Positions 54,288-62,549 of a stretch of 64,000 nt of DNA are shown here, in pieces. The position numbers and the translations under genes were made by a program. Below the pieces are notes generated by a model. It saw only the letters and a program-made list of their open reading frames with translations. It made no database searches and was not told the origin of the DNA. The DNA comes from Hyphomicrobiales bacterium (GTDB lineage Bacteria > Pseudomonadota > Alphaproteobacteria > Rhizobiales > Rhizobiaceae), in NCBI GenBank assembly GCA_900473045.1, contig UCKS01000016.1:1-64000 (forward strand), in the 5' to 3' direction. The first letter of the stretch is position 1. The number at the start of each line of letters is the position of its first letter.

Positions 54288-55187
54288 TTATGGCCAGTCT
54301 GCGTAACCAGACGACAGAGTCTCGCGGTTTGTGCCGCCGGAGGCACGAGCCACCTGTCTATAACTGGCCGGCGAAAGCCCCGTCTTGCGCTTGAAGAAAT
54401 GGCTGAAATAGGTCGGATCGCGAAAGCCCAGACTGTCGGAAATCTCCTGGATATTGCGGACCGAGCGCTCCAGCCGCAGTTTCGCCTCCTGCACCAGCCG
54501 CTCGTGCAGAAGTTGGATGGGCGATCGGCCGAGCGTACGGTGACAGATGGCGTGCAGCCGGTCGGCCGTCACCCCCAGTTCGTCCGCGTAGTCGCTGATC
54601 GGCCGATGCTGGCGGAACCAGACCTCGACCAGCTGCCGGTAACGCTGCAGGATCGAGCCGCTTTCGCCGCTGCCGCGCTGTTCGCCCGTTTCGCCGCCGG
54701 AACCACGCCAGACCGCCATCAGGATCAGCCGCATATAGGCCGAAACCACCATCCAGGACGCCCGCGCGGGATGACCGAGTTCGCGCACGAAACCGGCGAT
54801 GAGCGGACTGACCTCGTTTACAGACCAGGCATCGGCCCCTTCGATCAGGTTCATCTGCTCGATGAAGATGCGCAGCGAGTAGGATTCCACCTTGTTGCCG
54901 ATCGCATCGACCATGATCTGGGGGGATGCGCCGATCAGATACGCTTCCGAGCCCGCCCCAATCGATACGTCGCAGCGGACCTGTGGCGGCAGGAAAGCCA
55001 GTGCAGGACCGTGCAATATCCGATGCTCGCCATCATTGAAATGCAGTTCACCCGCGCCTTGCGTCAACAGAAAGAAATGATGGAAATCGGCATAGAGGCC
55101 TTTCTGGAACCGGATACGCCGATGCGTCAGCGATGGCTCCCGCCAGTCGCCGCGTGCATGATGATGAATGCCCCCGTCCGTCGCCAC
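54288..55187 (-). CDS. AraC-family regulator of the adjacent aldehyde/alcohol operon
   Basis: A 299-residue regulator. Residues 1-130 form a cupin-like sensor (FHHFFLLTQGAGELHFNDGEHRILHGPALAFLPP), and the C-terminal 100 residues hold the two AraC helix-turn-helix units (ISDYADELGVTADRLHAICHRTLGRSP and IQEISDSLGFRDPTYFSHFFKRKTGLSPASYR). It is divergent from the aldehyde dehydrogenase operon with about 220 bp between, and it probably activates it in response to the transported compound. The effector is unknown. The length and both HTH motifs are complete. Confidence 0.88.
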   Translation of the reverse strand: MATDGGIHHHARGDWREPSLTHRRIRFQKGLYADFHHFFLLTQGAGELHFNDGEHRILHGPALAFLPPQVRCDVSIGAGSEAYLIGASPQIMVDAIGNKVESYSLRIFIEQMNLIEGADAWSVNEVSPLIAGFVRELGHPARASWMVVSAYMRLILMAVWRGSGGETGEQRGSGESGSILQRYRQLVEVWFRQHRPISDYADELGVTADRLHAICHRTLGRSPIQLLHERLVQEAKLRLERSVRNIQEISDSLGFRDPTYFSHFFKRKTGLSPASYRQVARASGGTNRETLSSGYADWP

Positions 55188-55268
55188 TCTTTCCTCCTCA
55201 AAGATACAACAATGAGAATATGCCAGATAATTACAATATTAACCCGATAAATCACATTCCATCCTTCC

Positions 55269-55285
55269 AAGATTGGCGTAATCTT
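55269..55285. promoter_or_regulatory. inverted repeat in the araC-aldehyde dehydrogenase intergenic region
   Basis: AAGATT-GGCGT-AATCTT, perfect 6-bp arms, 126-142 bp upstream of the aldehyde dehydrogenase start at 55411. The surrounding 220-bp region is AT-rich on the araC side. It is a candidate binding site, by position only. Confidence 0.4.
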
Positions 55286-55410
55286 CCATCATCGGCCTTT
55301 GGGAGGAGGCATTTCAACATTTCCCTGCAGGACACGCGGCCGTAACGGCCAGGCCCTGACGTGTGTCAATCTCCCACCGGAAAACGCGGGCTCAGCCTGC
55401 AGGTCAATGG

Positions 55411-56871
55411 GTGACGACAGTGTATGTGGCAAGGCTGATGATCAACGATGAGGCGGCGGATGCATCCGATGCGTCCACCTTCGAACGTATCGATCCCCTG
55501 ACGGGAGATGTCGCGACGATCGCCTCGGCGGGCACCGTTGCCGACATGGCCAAGGCTGCCAGTGCCGCTGCCGCCGCCTTTCCATCCTGGTCAGAGACCA
55601 CCCCCGGCAAGCGTCGCAGCTTGCTCAATGCCGCCGCCGATATTCTCTGCCTCCGCACGCCTGACTTTATCGCTGCAATGACCAGCGAGACTGGTGCCAC
55701 AGCACAATGGGCGGCAATCAACTGCGCTCTCGGCGTCGATATTCTTCGCGAAGCTGCAGCCATGACCACGCAGGTCACCGGCGAGATCGTCCCATCCAGC
55801 ATTCCCGGAAATCTTGCCATGGCGGTGCGCCAGCCGGCCGGTGTCTGTGTCGGCATAGCCCCCTGGAATGCACCCATTATCCTTGGCACCCGCGCCATCG
55901 CCATGCCGCTCGCCTGCGGCAATACAGTCGTGCTCAAGGCCTCCGAACTTTGCCCGAAAACCCATGGCCTGATCGGCGATGCGATGCGCGAAGCCGGTTT
56001 TCCGCGCGGCGTCGTCAATGTCGTCAGCAATGCACCGAAGGATGCGGCCGCTGTCGTCGAGGCGCTGATCGCCCATCCGGCCGTCCGCCGCATCAATTTC
56101 ACCGGCTCTACCCGCGTTGGCCGCATCATCGCCGAATCCTCGGCCCGGCATTTGAAACGCTGCCTGCTCGAACTCGGCGGCAAAGCGCCCTTCATCGTTC
56201 TCGCCGATGCCGATATCGACGAGGCCGTCCGCGCTGCCGCCTTCGGCGCCTTCATGAACCAGGGCCAGATCTGCATGTCGACCGAGCGGATCATCCTGAT
56301 GGACGAGATCGCCGATGAGTTTGTCGGAAAATTCCAGTTGAAGGCCGCCACCCTCGTTGCCGGCAACCCGCAGGATGGCAATACGCCGCTTGGCACGCTG
56401 ATCAATGCCGAGGCCGCCCGGCGCGTCAGGGCTCTGATCGATGATGCCGTGCAAAAGGGCGCGGTGCTCGTCTGCGGCGGTATCGCGCAAGGCACTTTGA
56501 TGGATGCCACAGTGGTCGATCATGTCACGCCTGCCATGCGCATCTATCGCGAGGAAAGTTTCGGACCTGTCGCCGCCATCATTCGCGTCGGCAGCACCGA
56601 CGAGGCGGTGACCGTCGCCAACGACAGCGAATACGGCCTGTCGTCGGCAGTCTTCAGCCGCGACATCAACGCCGCGCTTGCGGTGGCCAAGCGGCTGGAA
56701 TCCGGCATCTGCCATATCAACGAGGCAACTGTCTCGGACGAACCGCAAATGCCCTTCGGCGGCGTCAAGTCGAGCGGCTATGGCCGCTTCGGCGGCAAGG
56801 CGGCAATCGATGAGTTCACCGAACTGCGCTGGATCACGCTCGCATCCGGCAAACGGGACTACCCGATCTGA
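55411..56871 (+). CDS. NAD(P)-dependent aldehyde dehydrogenase, copy 1
   Basis: An aldehyde dehydrogenase of about 486 residues. The catalytic set is intact: N153 in PWNAP, E254 in LELGGKAP and C288 in NQGQICMSTERI, with NFTGSTRVGR for the cofactor. The QGQICMSTER context is common in salicylaldehyde, vanillin and benzaldehyde dehydrogenases, so an aromatic aldehyde is plausible. The start is uncertain: GTG 55411 fits the N-terminus of the paralogue in this operon, and ATG 55438 is the alternative. It is the first gene of the operon, divergent from the AraC gene. Confidence 0.9.
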   Translation: MTTVYVARLMINDEAADASDASTFERIDPLTGDVATIASAGTVADMAKAASAAAAAFPSWSETTPGKRRSLLNAAADILCLRTPDFIAAMTSETGATAQWAAINCALGVDILREAAAMTTQVTGEIVPSSIPGNLAMAVRQPAGVCVGIAPWNAPIILGTRAIAMPLACGNTVVLKASELCPKTHGLIGDAMREAGFPRGVVNVVSNAPKDAAAVVEALIAHPAVRRINFTGSTRVGRIIAESSARHLKRCLLELGGKAPFIVLADADIDEAVRAAAFGAFMNQGQICMSTERIILMDEIADEFVGKFQLKAATLVAGNPQDGNTPLGTLINAEAARRVRALIDDAVQKGAVLVCGGIAQGTLMDATVVDHVTPAMRIYREESFGPVAAIIRVGSTDEAVTVANDSEYGLSSAVFSRDINAALAVAKRLESGICHINEATVSDEPQMPFGGVKSSGYGRFGGKAAIDEFTELRWITLASGKRDYPI

Positions 56872-56950
56872 CTGCGGGGACTGAAGCGGCGGACGGCAAA
56901 GATTGAAACATGACGGGCTGGGAGGCTCGCAAACTGGGAGGAAGAACTTC

Positions 56951-58270
56951 ATGAATGGCACATTCCGCAACGGAAAATTCGATCCTTCGGCGCTGACACG
57001 CCGGTCCTTCATCGCAACGGCCGCAGCAGGCGGCGCTGCCTTGGCATTCGCCGGCCGCACGGCCTTCGCCCAGAGCGGTGACACGTTGAAAGTCGGGTTC
57101 ATCAGTCCGCGCACCGGACCCCTCGCCGGTTTCGGCCAAACCGATGGCTATGTGCTCGACCTCGCCCGCAAGGCGCTGGCCAATGGCTTTCAGGCCAGTG
57201 GCAAGACATTTCAGGTCGAAATCCTTGATCGGGATACGCAGTCCGATCCGTCCCGTGCAGGCCAGCTGGCCAAGGACCTGATCAACAACCAGGGCATCGA
57301 CCTGATGCTCGCCGTCTCAACCCCGGAAACTATCAACCCGGTGGCTGACGCCTGCGAGGCGGCCGGTATTCCCTGCATCTCCACCGTCATGCCTTGGGAA
57401 GCCTGGTATTTCGGCCGGGGTGCCAAGCCCGGTGCGCCCTCTCCGTTCAAATGGACCTATCATTTCGGTTTCGGCGTCGGCGAGTTCCACAAGACCTATG
57501 TATCTCAATGGAACCTGATCGAGACCAACAAGAAGGTCGGCGTGATGTATCCGAACGACGCCGACGGCAATGCGATCCGCGCCAATCTCGCGCCGCTACT
57601 GGCCAAGGAAGGGTTTACCATCATCGATCCCGGCGCCTATGAAACCGGTACCACCGACTTCTCGGCCCAGATCGCCCTGTTCAAGCAGGAAGGCGTCGAG
57701 ATCTTCTCCTCCTTCCCGATCCCGCCGGATTTCGCTGCCTTCTGGCGCCAGGCCGCCCAGCAGGGCCTCACCCGCCAGATCAAGATCTGCCAGGTGGCAA
57801 AAACCGGGCTATTCCCATCGGACATCGAGGCGCTCGGCGATCTCGGCGTCAACATCTCGAGCGCTGCCTATTGGCACAAGGCGTTCCCGTACAAATCGTC
57901 ACTGACCGGTGTCTCTGGCACCGATCTGGCCGACGGTTATGAAGCAGAAAGCGGCAAGCAATGGACCCAGCAGCTCGGCGCCAGCCTGTCGCTGCTCGAT
58001 GCCGGCTTCGAAGCCTTGAAAACGGCAGCTGATGCCAAGAAAAAGGAAGCCGTTGCCAAGGCAATTTCGACCCTGAAGACGACGACCATCGCCGGCAAGG
58101 TGGATTTCACCTCAGGCCCCGTCGCCAACGTCTCGCCCGGCCCGATCATCGGAACACAATGGATAAAGGCTGCCGAAGGCTCGAAATTCCCGCTTGACTA
58201 TGTCGTCACCGAGAATGCCACCGATCCGAACGTTCCGGTTGCCGCCAAGCTCAATGCCTATAACGGATAA
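56951..58270 (+). CDS. Tat-exported LivK-like binding protein of a branched-chain-type ABC importer
   Basis: A periplasmic ligand-binding protein of 439 residues (type 1 fold, Peripla_BP_6). The signal peptide carries twin arginines (LTRRSFIATAAAGGAALAFAG), so export should be by Tat. The mature part starts LKVGFISPRTGPLAGFGQTDGYVLDLARKAL and has SDPSRAGQLAKDLINNQGIDLMLAVSTPETINPVADACE. This longer form is usual for importers of aromatic acids, urea or amides rather than Leu/Ile/Val. The start at 56951 has GGGAGG upstream. It is between the aldehyde dehydrogenase and livG. Confidence 0.9.
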   Translation: MNGTFRNGKFDPSALTRRSFIATAAAGGAALAFAGRTAFAQSGDTLKVGFISPRTGPLAGFGQTDGYVLDLARKALANGFQASGKTFQVEILDRDTQSDPSRAGQLAKDLINNQGIDLMLAVSTPETINPVADACEAAGIPCISTVMPWEAWYFGRGAKPGAPSPFKWTYHFGFGVGEFHKTYVSQWNLIETNKKVGVMYPNDADGNAIRANLAPLLAKEGFTIIDPGAYETGTTDFSAQIALFKQEGVEIFSSFPIPPDFAAFWRQAAQQGLTRQIKICQVAKTGLFPSDIEALGDLGVNISSAAYWHKAFPYKSSLTGVSGTDLADGYEAESGKQWTQQLGASLSLLDAGFEALKTAADAKKKEAVAKAISTLKTTTIAGKVDFTSGPVANVSPGPIIGTQWIKAAEGSKFPLDYVVTENATDPNVPVAAKLNAYNG

Positions 58271-58277
58271 GAACACA

Positions 58278-59033
58278 GTGCAGATCGCCACTCACCAGCA
58301 GGGGCCGGGAGACGCTTTTCTCTCGGCCAGGGGGATCCACAAGCGCTTCGGTGCGCTTGTGGTTCTCGACAATATCGACTTTTCCATGGGCCAGAGCGAC
58401 GCCATAGGCATTGTCGGCCCGAATGGTGCTGGCAAGACGACGCTGCTGAGCGCGCTTGCCGGTGCTTTCGCGCCAAATGCCGGCACCATCACCTTCGATG
58501 GCCGTAACGTCACCGCGCTGTCGGCTGCGGAGCGCTGCCGATCCGGCTTGGTGCGCACCCATCAGGTTCCCAAGCCCTTCAGCGGCATGACGACGTTCGA
58601 AAATGTCTTCGTCGCGGCATCGCACGGCGATTCCGTCAGCCGCGACGAGGCCTATGAGCGCGTCATCGACAGCCTGACGCTTTGCGGCATGCTTGGCGTC
58701 GCGAACCGCCAGGCCGACACGCTGGGCCTGCTCGACCGAAAGCGTCTTGAGCTTGCCCGGGCGTTGGCGACCAGGCCGAAACTGATGCTGCTCGACGAGA
58801 TCGGCGGCGGGTTAACCGATGGAGAGGCGAGCGAACTGGTGGCGACCATCCTTGAGTTGCGCCGCCGTGGCATCGGTATCGTCTGGATCGAGCATATCGT
58901 TCATATCCTTCTGCAGGTCGCTGAACGGCTGATCTGCATGGATGCCGGCCGGATCATCGCCGATGGCGAACCGCGCGCCGTCATGGCCGATGCCGGCGTC
59001 GTCAAGGCCTATCTCGGGGGTACGTCCGCATGA
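58278..59033 (+). CDS. LivG-type ABC ATPase
   Basis: An ATP-binding subunit of 251 residues. Walker A is GPNGAGKTT. The signature region reads LGLLDRKRLELARALATRP, where the usual LSxGQ is replaced, and Walker B is LMLLDEIGGGLTDGE with isoleucine in place of the normal proline. Both variations occur in LivG subfamilies that serve non-amino-acid importers, so activity is still expected. The start is probably GTG 58278, with GGATAAG upstream; ATG 58254 would overlap the binding-protein end. It overlaps livF by 4 bases. Confidence 0.87.
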   Translation: MQIATHQQGPGDAFLSARGIHKRFGALVVLDNIDFSMGQSDAIGIVGPNGAGKTTLLSALAGAFAPNAGTITFDGRNVTALSAAERCRSGLVRTHQVPKPFSGMTTFENVFVAASHGDSVSRDEAYERVIDSLTLCGMLGVANRQADTLGLLDRKRLELARALATRPKLMLLDEIGGGLTDGEASELVATILELRRRGIGIVWIEHIVHILLQVAERLICMDAGRIIADGEPRAVMADAGVVKAYLGGTSA

Positions 59034-59758
59034 CCATCCTTTCCGTTCAAAATCTCAACGTCCACCATGGCCTGCTGCAGGCGGTGCGCGATGTCAGTTT
59101 CGATCTTGCCAAGGGCGATGTGCTTGCGCTTGTCGGTGCCAATGGGGCTGGCAAGACGACGCTGCTCCGCTCGCTTGCAGGCGCCCACCTTGCCGCCTCC
59201 GGCCGCATAACTTTGAATGGCGACGATATGACGGCCGTGCCCTCGCACCAGCGTATAGCCAGAGGCATCGCGCTGGTCCCGGAAGGCCGGCGCGTGTTTT
59301 CACAAATGACTGTCGAGGAAAACCTGTTGCTCGGGAAAAGCTCAGGCAGGACAGGCGAATGGACCGTCAATCGTGTTTTCGACGCCTTCCCCAATCTCCT
59401 CCCCCGCCGCCATGCCAAGACTGGCCATCTCTCCGGCGGTGAGCAGCAGGCAACGGCGATCGGCCGGGCGCTGATGAGCAATCCCGACATTCTGTTGCTT
59501 GACGAAGTCTCGCTGGGTCTGTCGCCGCTGGTGATCGACCGGGTCTATGCGCAGCTGCAGACACTGCTCACATCCGGTACGACGATGGTTTTGGTCGAGC
59601 AGGATCTCGGCCGCGCCATGGCTGTCGCCAGCCGCGTCATCTGTATGCTCGAAGGCCGCGTCGTGCTCGACAAACCGGCGAAAGGCGTCACCCGCGATCA
59701 GGTGACGAAGGCCTATTTTGGCTTGCACCGTGAAGGCACCGGGAGGGCGGCATCATGA
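59030..59758 (+). CDS. LivF-type ABC ATPase
   Basis: An ATP-binding subunit of 242 residues with canonical motifs: Walker A GANGAGKTT, signature HLSGGEQQATAIGRAL, Walker B ILLLDEVSLGLSP, and the LivF hallmark ALVPEGRRVFSQMTVEENL. It forms a heterodimer with the LivG-type subunit. Its start overlaps livG and its stop overlaps livH, each in an ATGA, so the three are translationally coupled. No anomalies are visible apart from QQATAIG in place of the more frequent QQMLAIG. Confidence 0.92.
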   Translation: MTILSVQNLNVHHGLLQAVRDVSFDLAKGDVLALVGANGAGKTTLLRSLAGAHLAASGRITLNGDDMTAVPSHQRIARGIALVPEGRRVFSQMTVEENLLLGKSSGRTGEWTVNRVFDAFPNLLPRRHAKTGHLSGGEQQATAIGRALMSNPDILLLDEVSLGLSPLVIDRVYAQLQTLLTSGTTMVLVEQDLGRAMAVASRVICMLEGRVVLDKPAKGVTRDQVTKAYFGLHREGTGRAAS

Positions 59759-60681
59759 TCGACACACTCATTCAGGGCATCCTGCTCGGCGGCTATTATG
59801 CCGTCATCGCCTGCGGCCTGTCCTTCATGTTTTCTGTCATGCGGATCATCAATCTCGCCCATGGCAGTCTGGCCGTTGCCGCCGCCTACGGCCTCTGGCT
59901 GCTGGCCTCGACATTCGGCATCTCTCCCTTCGCGGGGTTGCTGATCGTGCTCCCCGTGATGGCCGTCGCCGGTTGGATGCTACAGCGCTATTTGCTGGAA
60001 CGCAGTGCCCGCGGCGGAGCGCTGCTGCCGATCCTGACGACCTTCGGCCTCGCCATCGTTCTCGACAACCTGATGTTCGAACAGTTCGGCGCCGATACCC
60101 GTTCGCTCGCTCCGTTCATCGGCAGCCTGTCCTATGACAGTTGGGAACTGCCGGGCGGCATCTATGTCGGCAAGCTGGCGGTGATGACGATGGCGAGCGC
60201 GATTGCTCTTCTCGGCGGCCTGCAATTCTTCCTGAGCCGCTTCGCACTTGGCCGCGCCATCCGGGCCACAGCGGAGGATCCCGATACGGCCGGTCTTGTC
60301 GGCATCGATGCCCGCAAGGCCAATGCGCTTGCCGCAGCCATTGCCATGGTCACGGTCGGCATTGCCGGGGCTTTCCTCGGTATGCGCGCCACGTTCGATC
60401 CCTATTCCGGCGGACCGCAGCTGCTGTTTGCCTTCGAGGCAGCGGTTATCGGTGGCGCAGGTTCGCTCTGGGGTACGCTGATCGGCGGCATCGTTCTCGG
60501 GCTTGCTCAGTCGCTCGGCGCCCAGGTCCATCCGCAGGGTTTTCTCATCGGCGGCCATGCTGTCTTCCTCGCAATGCTGTTTGCCCGGCTCTTTCTCACG
60601 GGCGTGCCCTTCCTCGGCAGGACCGGTTTCAGCAGAACCGGCCTTCCCAAAATCCGCGCGGCCCTCCGGAGCACACCATGA
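59755..60681 (+). CDS. LivH-type ABC permease
   Basis: An inner-membrane permease of 308 residues with about eight helices. LIQGILLGGYYAVIACGLSFMFSVMRIINLAHGSLAV is the signature opening of LivH, and RAIRATAEDPDTAGLVGIDARKANALAAAIA is the conserved ATPase-contacting loop. It pairs with LivM to form the channel. Its ends overlap livF and livM in ATGA sequences. The function is import of the ligand captured by the Tat-exported binding protein. Confidence 0.93.
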   Translation: MIDTLIQGILLGGYYAVIACGLSFMFSVMRIINLAHGSLAVAAAYGLWLLASTFGISPFAGLLIVLPVMAVAGWMLQRYLLERSARGGALLPILTTFGLAIVLDNLMFEQFGADTRSLAPFIGSLSYDSWELPGGIYVGKLAVMTMASAIALLGGLQFFLSRFALGRAIRATAEDPDTAGLVGIDARKANALAAAIAMVTVGIAGAFLGMRATFDPYSGGPQLLFAFEAAVIGGAGSLWGTLIGGIVLGLAQSLGAQVHPQGFLIGGHAVFLAMLFARLFLTGVPFLGRTGFSRTGLPKIRAALRSTP

Positions 60682-61703
60682 CCCTTGCATCCAACGGTAT
60701 CTCCATCGAACGCTGGACGCGCTCCTCGCGGCTGGCACTCGGCGGCGTCGCGCTCGCGCTCGCACTTTTTGCCATCGCACCGTTGACGCTCGGCGCCGGT
60801 GCTATCGACCGGATGACGGCGCTGTTCATCTATGTCATCCTTGCCGCCATGTGGAATGCGCTGGCCGGTTTCGGTGGTCTCGTCTCCGTCGGCCAGCAGG
60901 TATTCTTCGGCCTTGGCGCCTATTTCACCATCCGGCTGGCCGATACCGGGCTCAATCCGTTCCTGGCACTGTTTGCGGCAGCGATCATTACCGGCGCAAT
61001 CTCGCTGCCTTTGTCCTTCTTCATGCTGCGGCTAAAGGGCGGCGAATTTGCCATCGGCATGTGGGTGATCTCGGCGTTGACCCATATGCTGGTTAATCTC
61101 GACCGGCTGATCCAGGGGGAAACCGGCACATCGCTGATCTCGCTCAATGTCTATGACATCAACACCCGCCGCGTGGTCATCTACTGGCTGGCGCTTGCCT
61201 CCATGGCCGCCCTGCTCGGCATTCTCTTTGCCCTGCTGCGCAGCCGTGCCGGTGCCGCCATCCAGGCGATCCGCGACAACGAGGATGCTGCCACATCGCT
61301 CGGCGTGCGCGTCGTCGCCACCAAGCGCCTGCTGTTCGTGCTCGCCGCCTTCGGCATCGCGATTGCCGGTGCGCTCTGGCTGGCAACCGCCACGACTTTC
61401 CAGCCAAAGACCTATTTCAGCGTCCAATGGACCGCTTACATGATCTTCATGGTGCTTATCGGCGGCATCGGCAAATTCGAGGGCGCAATCCTCGGCGCCG
61501 TGCTGTTCTTCGTCATAGAGACCTTCTTCGGAGCAATGGGGGTCTGGTACCTGATTGGACTTGGCGCAACGGCGGTGCTGTTCTCACTGTTTCTGCCGCA
61601 AGGCCTGTGGGGCGAAATCGAACGCCGCTTCGACCTGCGACTGCTTCCGGTCGGCTATCGCGTCAAATTGCCTGGCCCGCCAAAAATTCAATGGAACCAG
61701 TAA
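60678..61703 (+). CDS. LivM-type ABC permease
   Basis: An inner-membrane permease of 341 residues. GFGGLVSVGQQVFFGLGAYFTIRL and AIRDNEDAATSLGVRVVATKRLLFVLAAFGIAIAGALW are the LivM hallmarks, and the C-terminus ends after LFLPQGLWGEIERRF. The start ATG 60678 overlaps the livH stop; the same frame is open further upstream across livH but without homology. It is the last transporter gene. The SDR gene follows after 37 bases, so all are probably co-transcribed. Confidence 0.92.
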   Translation: MTLASNGISIERWTRSSRLALGGVALALALFAIAPLTLGAGAIDRMTALFIYVILAAMWNALAGFGGLVSVGQQVFFGLGAYFTIRLADTGLNPFLALFAAAIITGAISLPLSFFMLRLKGGEFAIGMWVISALTHMLVNLDRLIQGETGTSLISLNVYDINTRRVVIYWLALASMAALLGILFALLRSRAGAAIQAIRDNEDAATSLGVRVVATKRLLFVLAAFGIAIAGALWLATATTFQPKTYFSVQWTAYMIFMVLIGGIGKFEGAILGAVLFFVIETFFGAMGVWYLIGLGATAVLFSLFLPQGLWGEIERRFDLRLLPVGYRVKLPGPPKIQWNQ

Positions 61704-61740
61704 TATCCGGCTCCCGGACTCTCTCGTAAAAGGTGATCAC

Positions 61741-62526
61741 ATGCTTTTTGGAAAAACCATCCTGGTGACCGGCGTTGCCTCCGGCATCGGCGCGCGCACG
61801 GCGGAACTGGCTGGACAGATGGGAGCCGATGTCATCGGCATCGACGTTCGCGAGCCTGCAGGCAACACGGCCAGTTTCATCAAGGGCGACCTTTCGAATG
61901 CCGCAGGTATTGCCGGCATCGTCGCGCAGCTACCCATTCGGATCGATGCACTCGCCAATGTCGCCGGGCTTTCCGGCAACACCGGCGTGGCTTCGACGCT
62001 GTCGGTAAATTTCTACGGCCTGCGCACGCTATCAGAAGCCGTCGTCCCGCGCCTTCGCGAAGGCGGCGCCATCGTCAACGTTGCCTCGATCGCCGGTTAT
62101 GGCTGGCGGGCCAATCTGGAACGGGCAAAGACGCTGACCGGCATCGAAGGCTTTCCGGATGTTGCTGGCATCGTTGCCCAACACGGCCTGAAGGATGAGG
62201 AAGCCTACCCGCTGTCCAAGGAGCTGCTGCTGCTCTGGACCATGTACGCTGCCCATCAGCCGCTGTTTCGGGATCGCGGCATCCGCGTCAACGCCGTCAG
62301 CCCCGGCCCGGTCGAAACGCCGATCCTCAAGCAGTTCCGCGCCGTGCTCGGTGATGCCCGTGTCGACAGCGATATCACCCGCGTCGGCCGCGCCGGCACA
62401 TCCGCCGATATCGCCCCGGCTATCCTCTTCCTCGCATCGGACGGTGCGCGCTGGATCAACGGCGCAAACCTTCCAACCGATGGCGGCCTCGAAGCCTCGA
62501 TCAATGCCGAAGTGCTCGGCTTTTAA
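61741..62526 (+). CDS. SDR-family alcohol dehydrogenase, coniferyl-alcohol-dehydrogenase-like
   Basis: A short-chain dehydrogenase of 261 residues. The opening MLFGKTILVTGVASGIGARTA, the acidic VIGIDVR end of the second strand (NAD preference), SIAGYGWR with the serine and EEAYPLSKE with the Tyr-x3-Lys pair are visible. The loop LTGIEGFPDV after the serine, and the weak LANVAGL in place of NNAG, recall the coniferyl alcohol dehydrogenase/3-alpha-hydroxysteroid dehydrogenase branch. It probably oxidises an imported alcohol to the aldehyde used by the two aldehyde dehydrogenases. AAAGG lies upstream of the ATG. Confidence 0.85.
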   Translation: MLFGKTILVTGVASGIGARTAELAGQMGADVIGIDVREPAGNTASFIKGDLSNAAGIAGIVAQLPIRIDALANVAGLSGNTGVASTLSVNFYGLRTLSEAVVPRLREGGAIVNVASIAGYGWRANLERAKTLTGIEGFPDVAGIVAQHGLKDEEAYPLSKELLLLWTMYAAHQPLFRDRGIRVNAVSPGPVETPILKQFRAVLGDARVDSDITRVGRAGTSADIAPAILFLASDGARWINGANLPTDGGLEASINAEVLGF

Positions 62527-62549
62527 TGTCCTTCCCTCAGGAGACACAC

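Noticed and set aside
60141..61703. A 520-residue version of the LivM-type permease
   Set aside because: The extension lies within livH in the wrong frame. Homology and ATGA coupling support a start at 60678.
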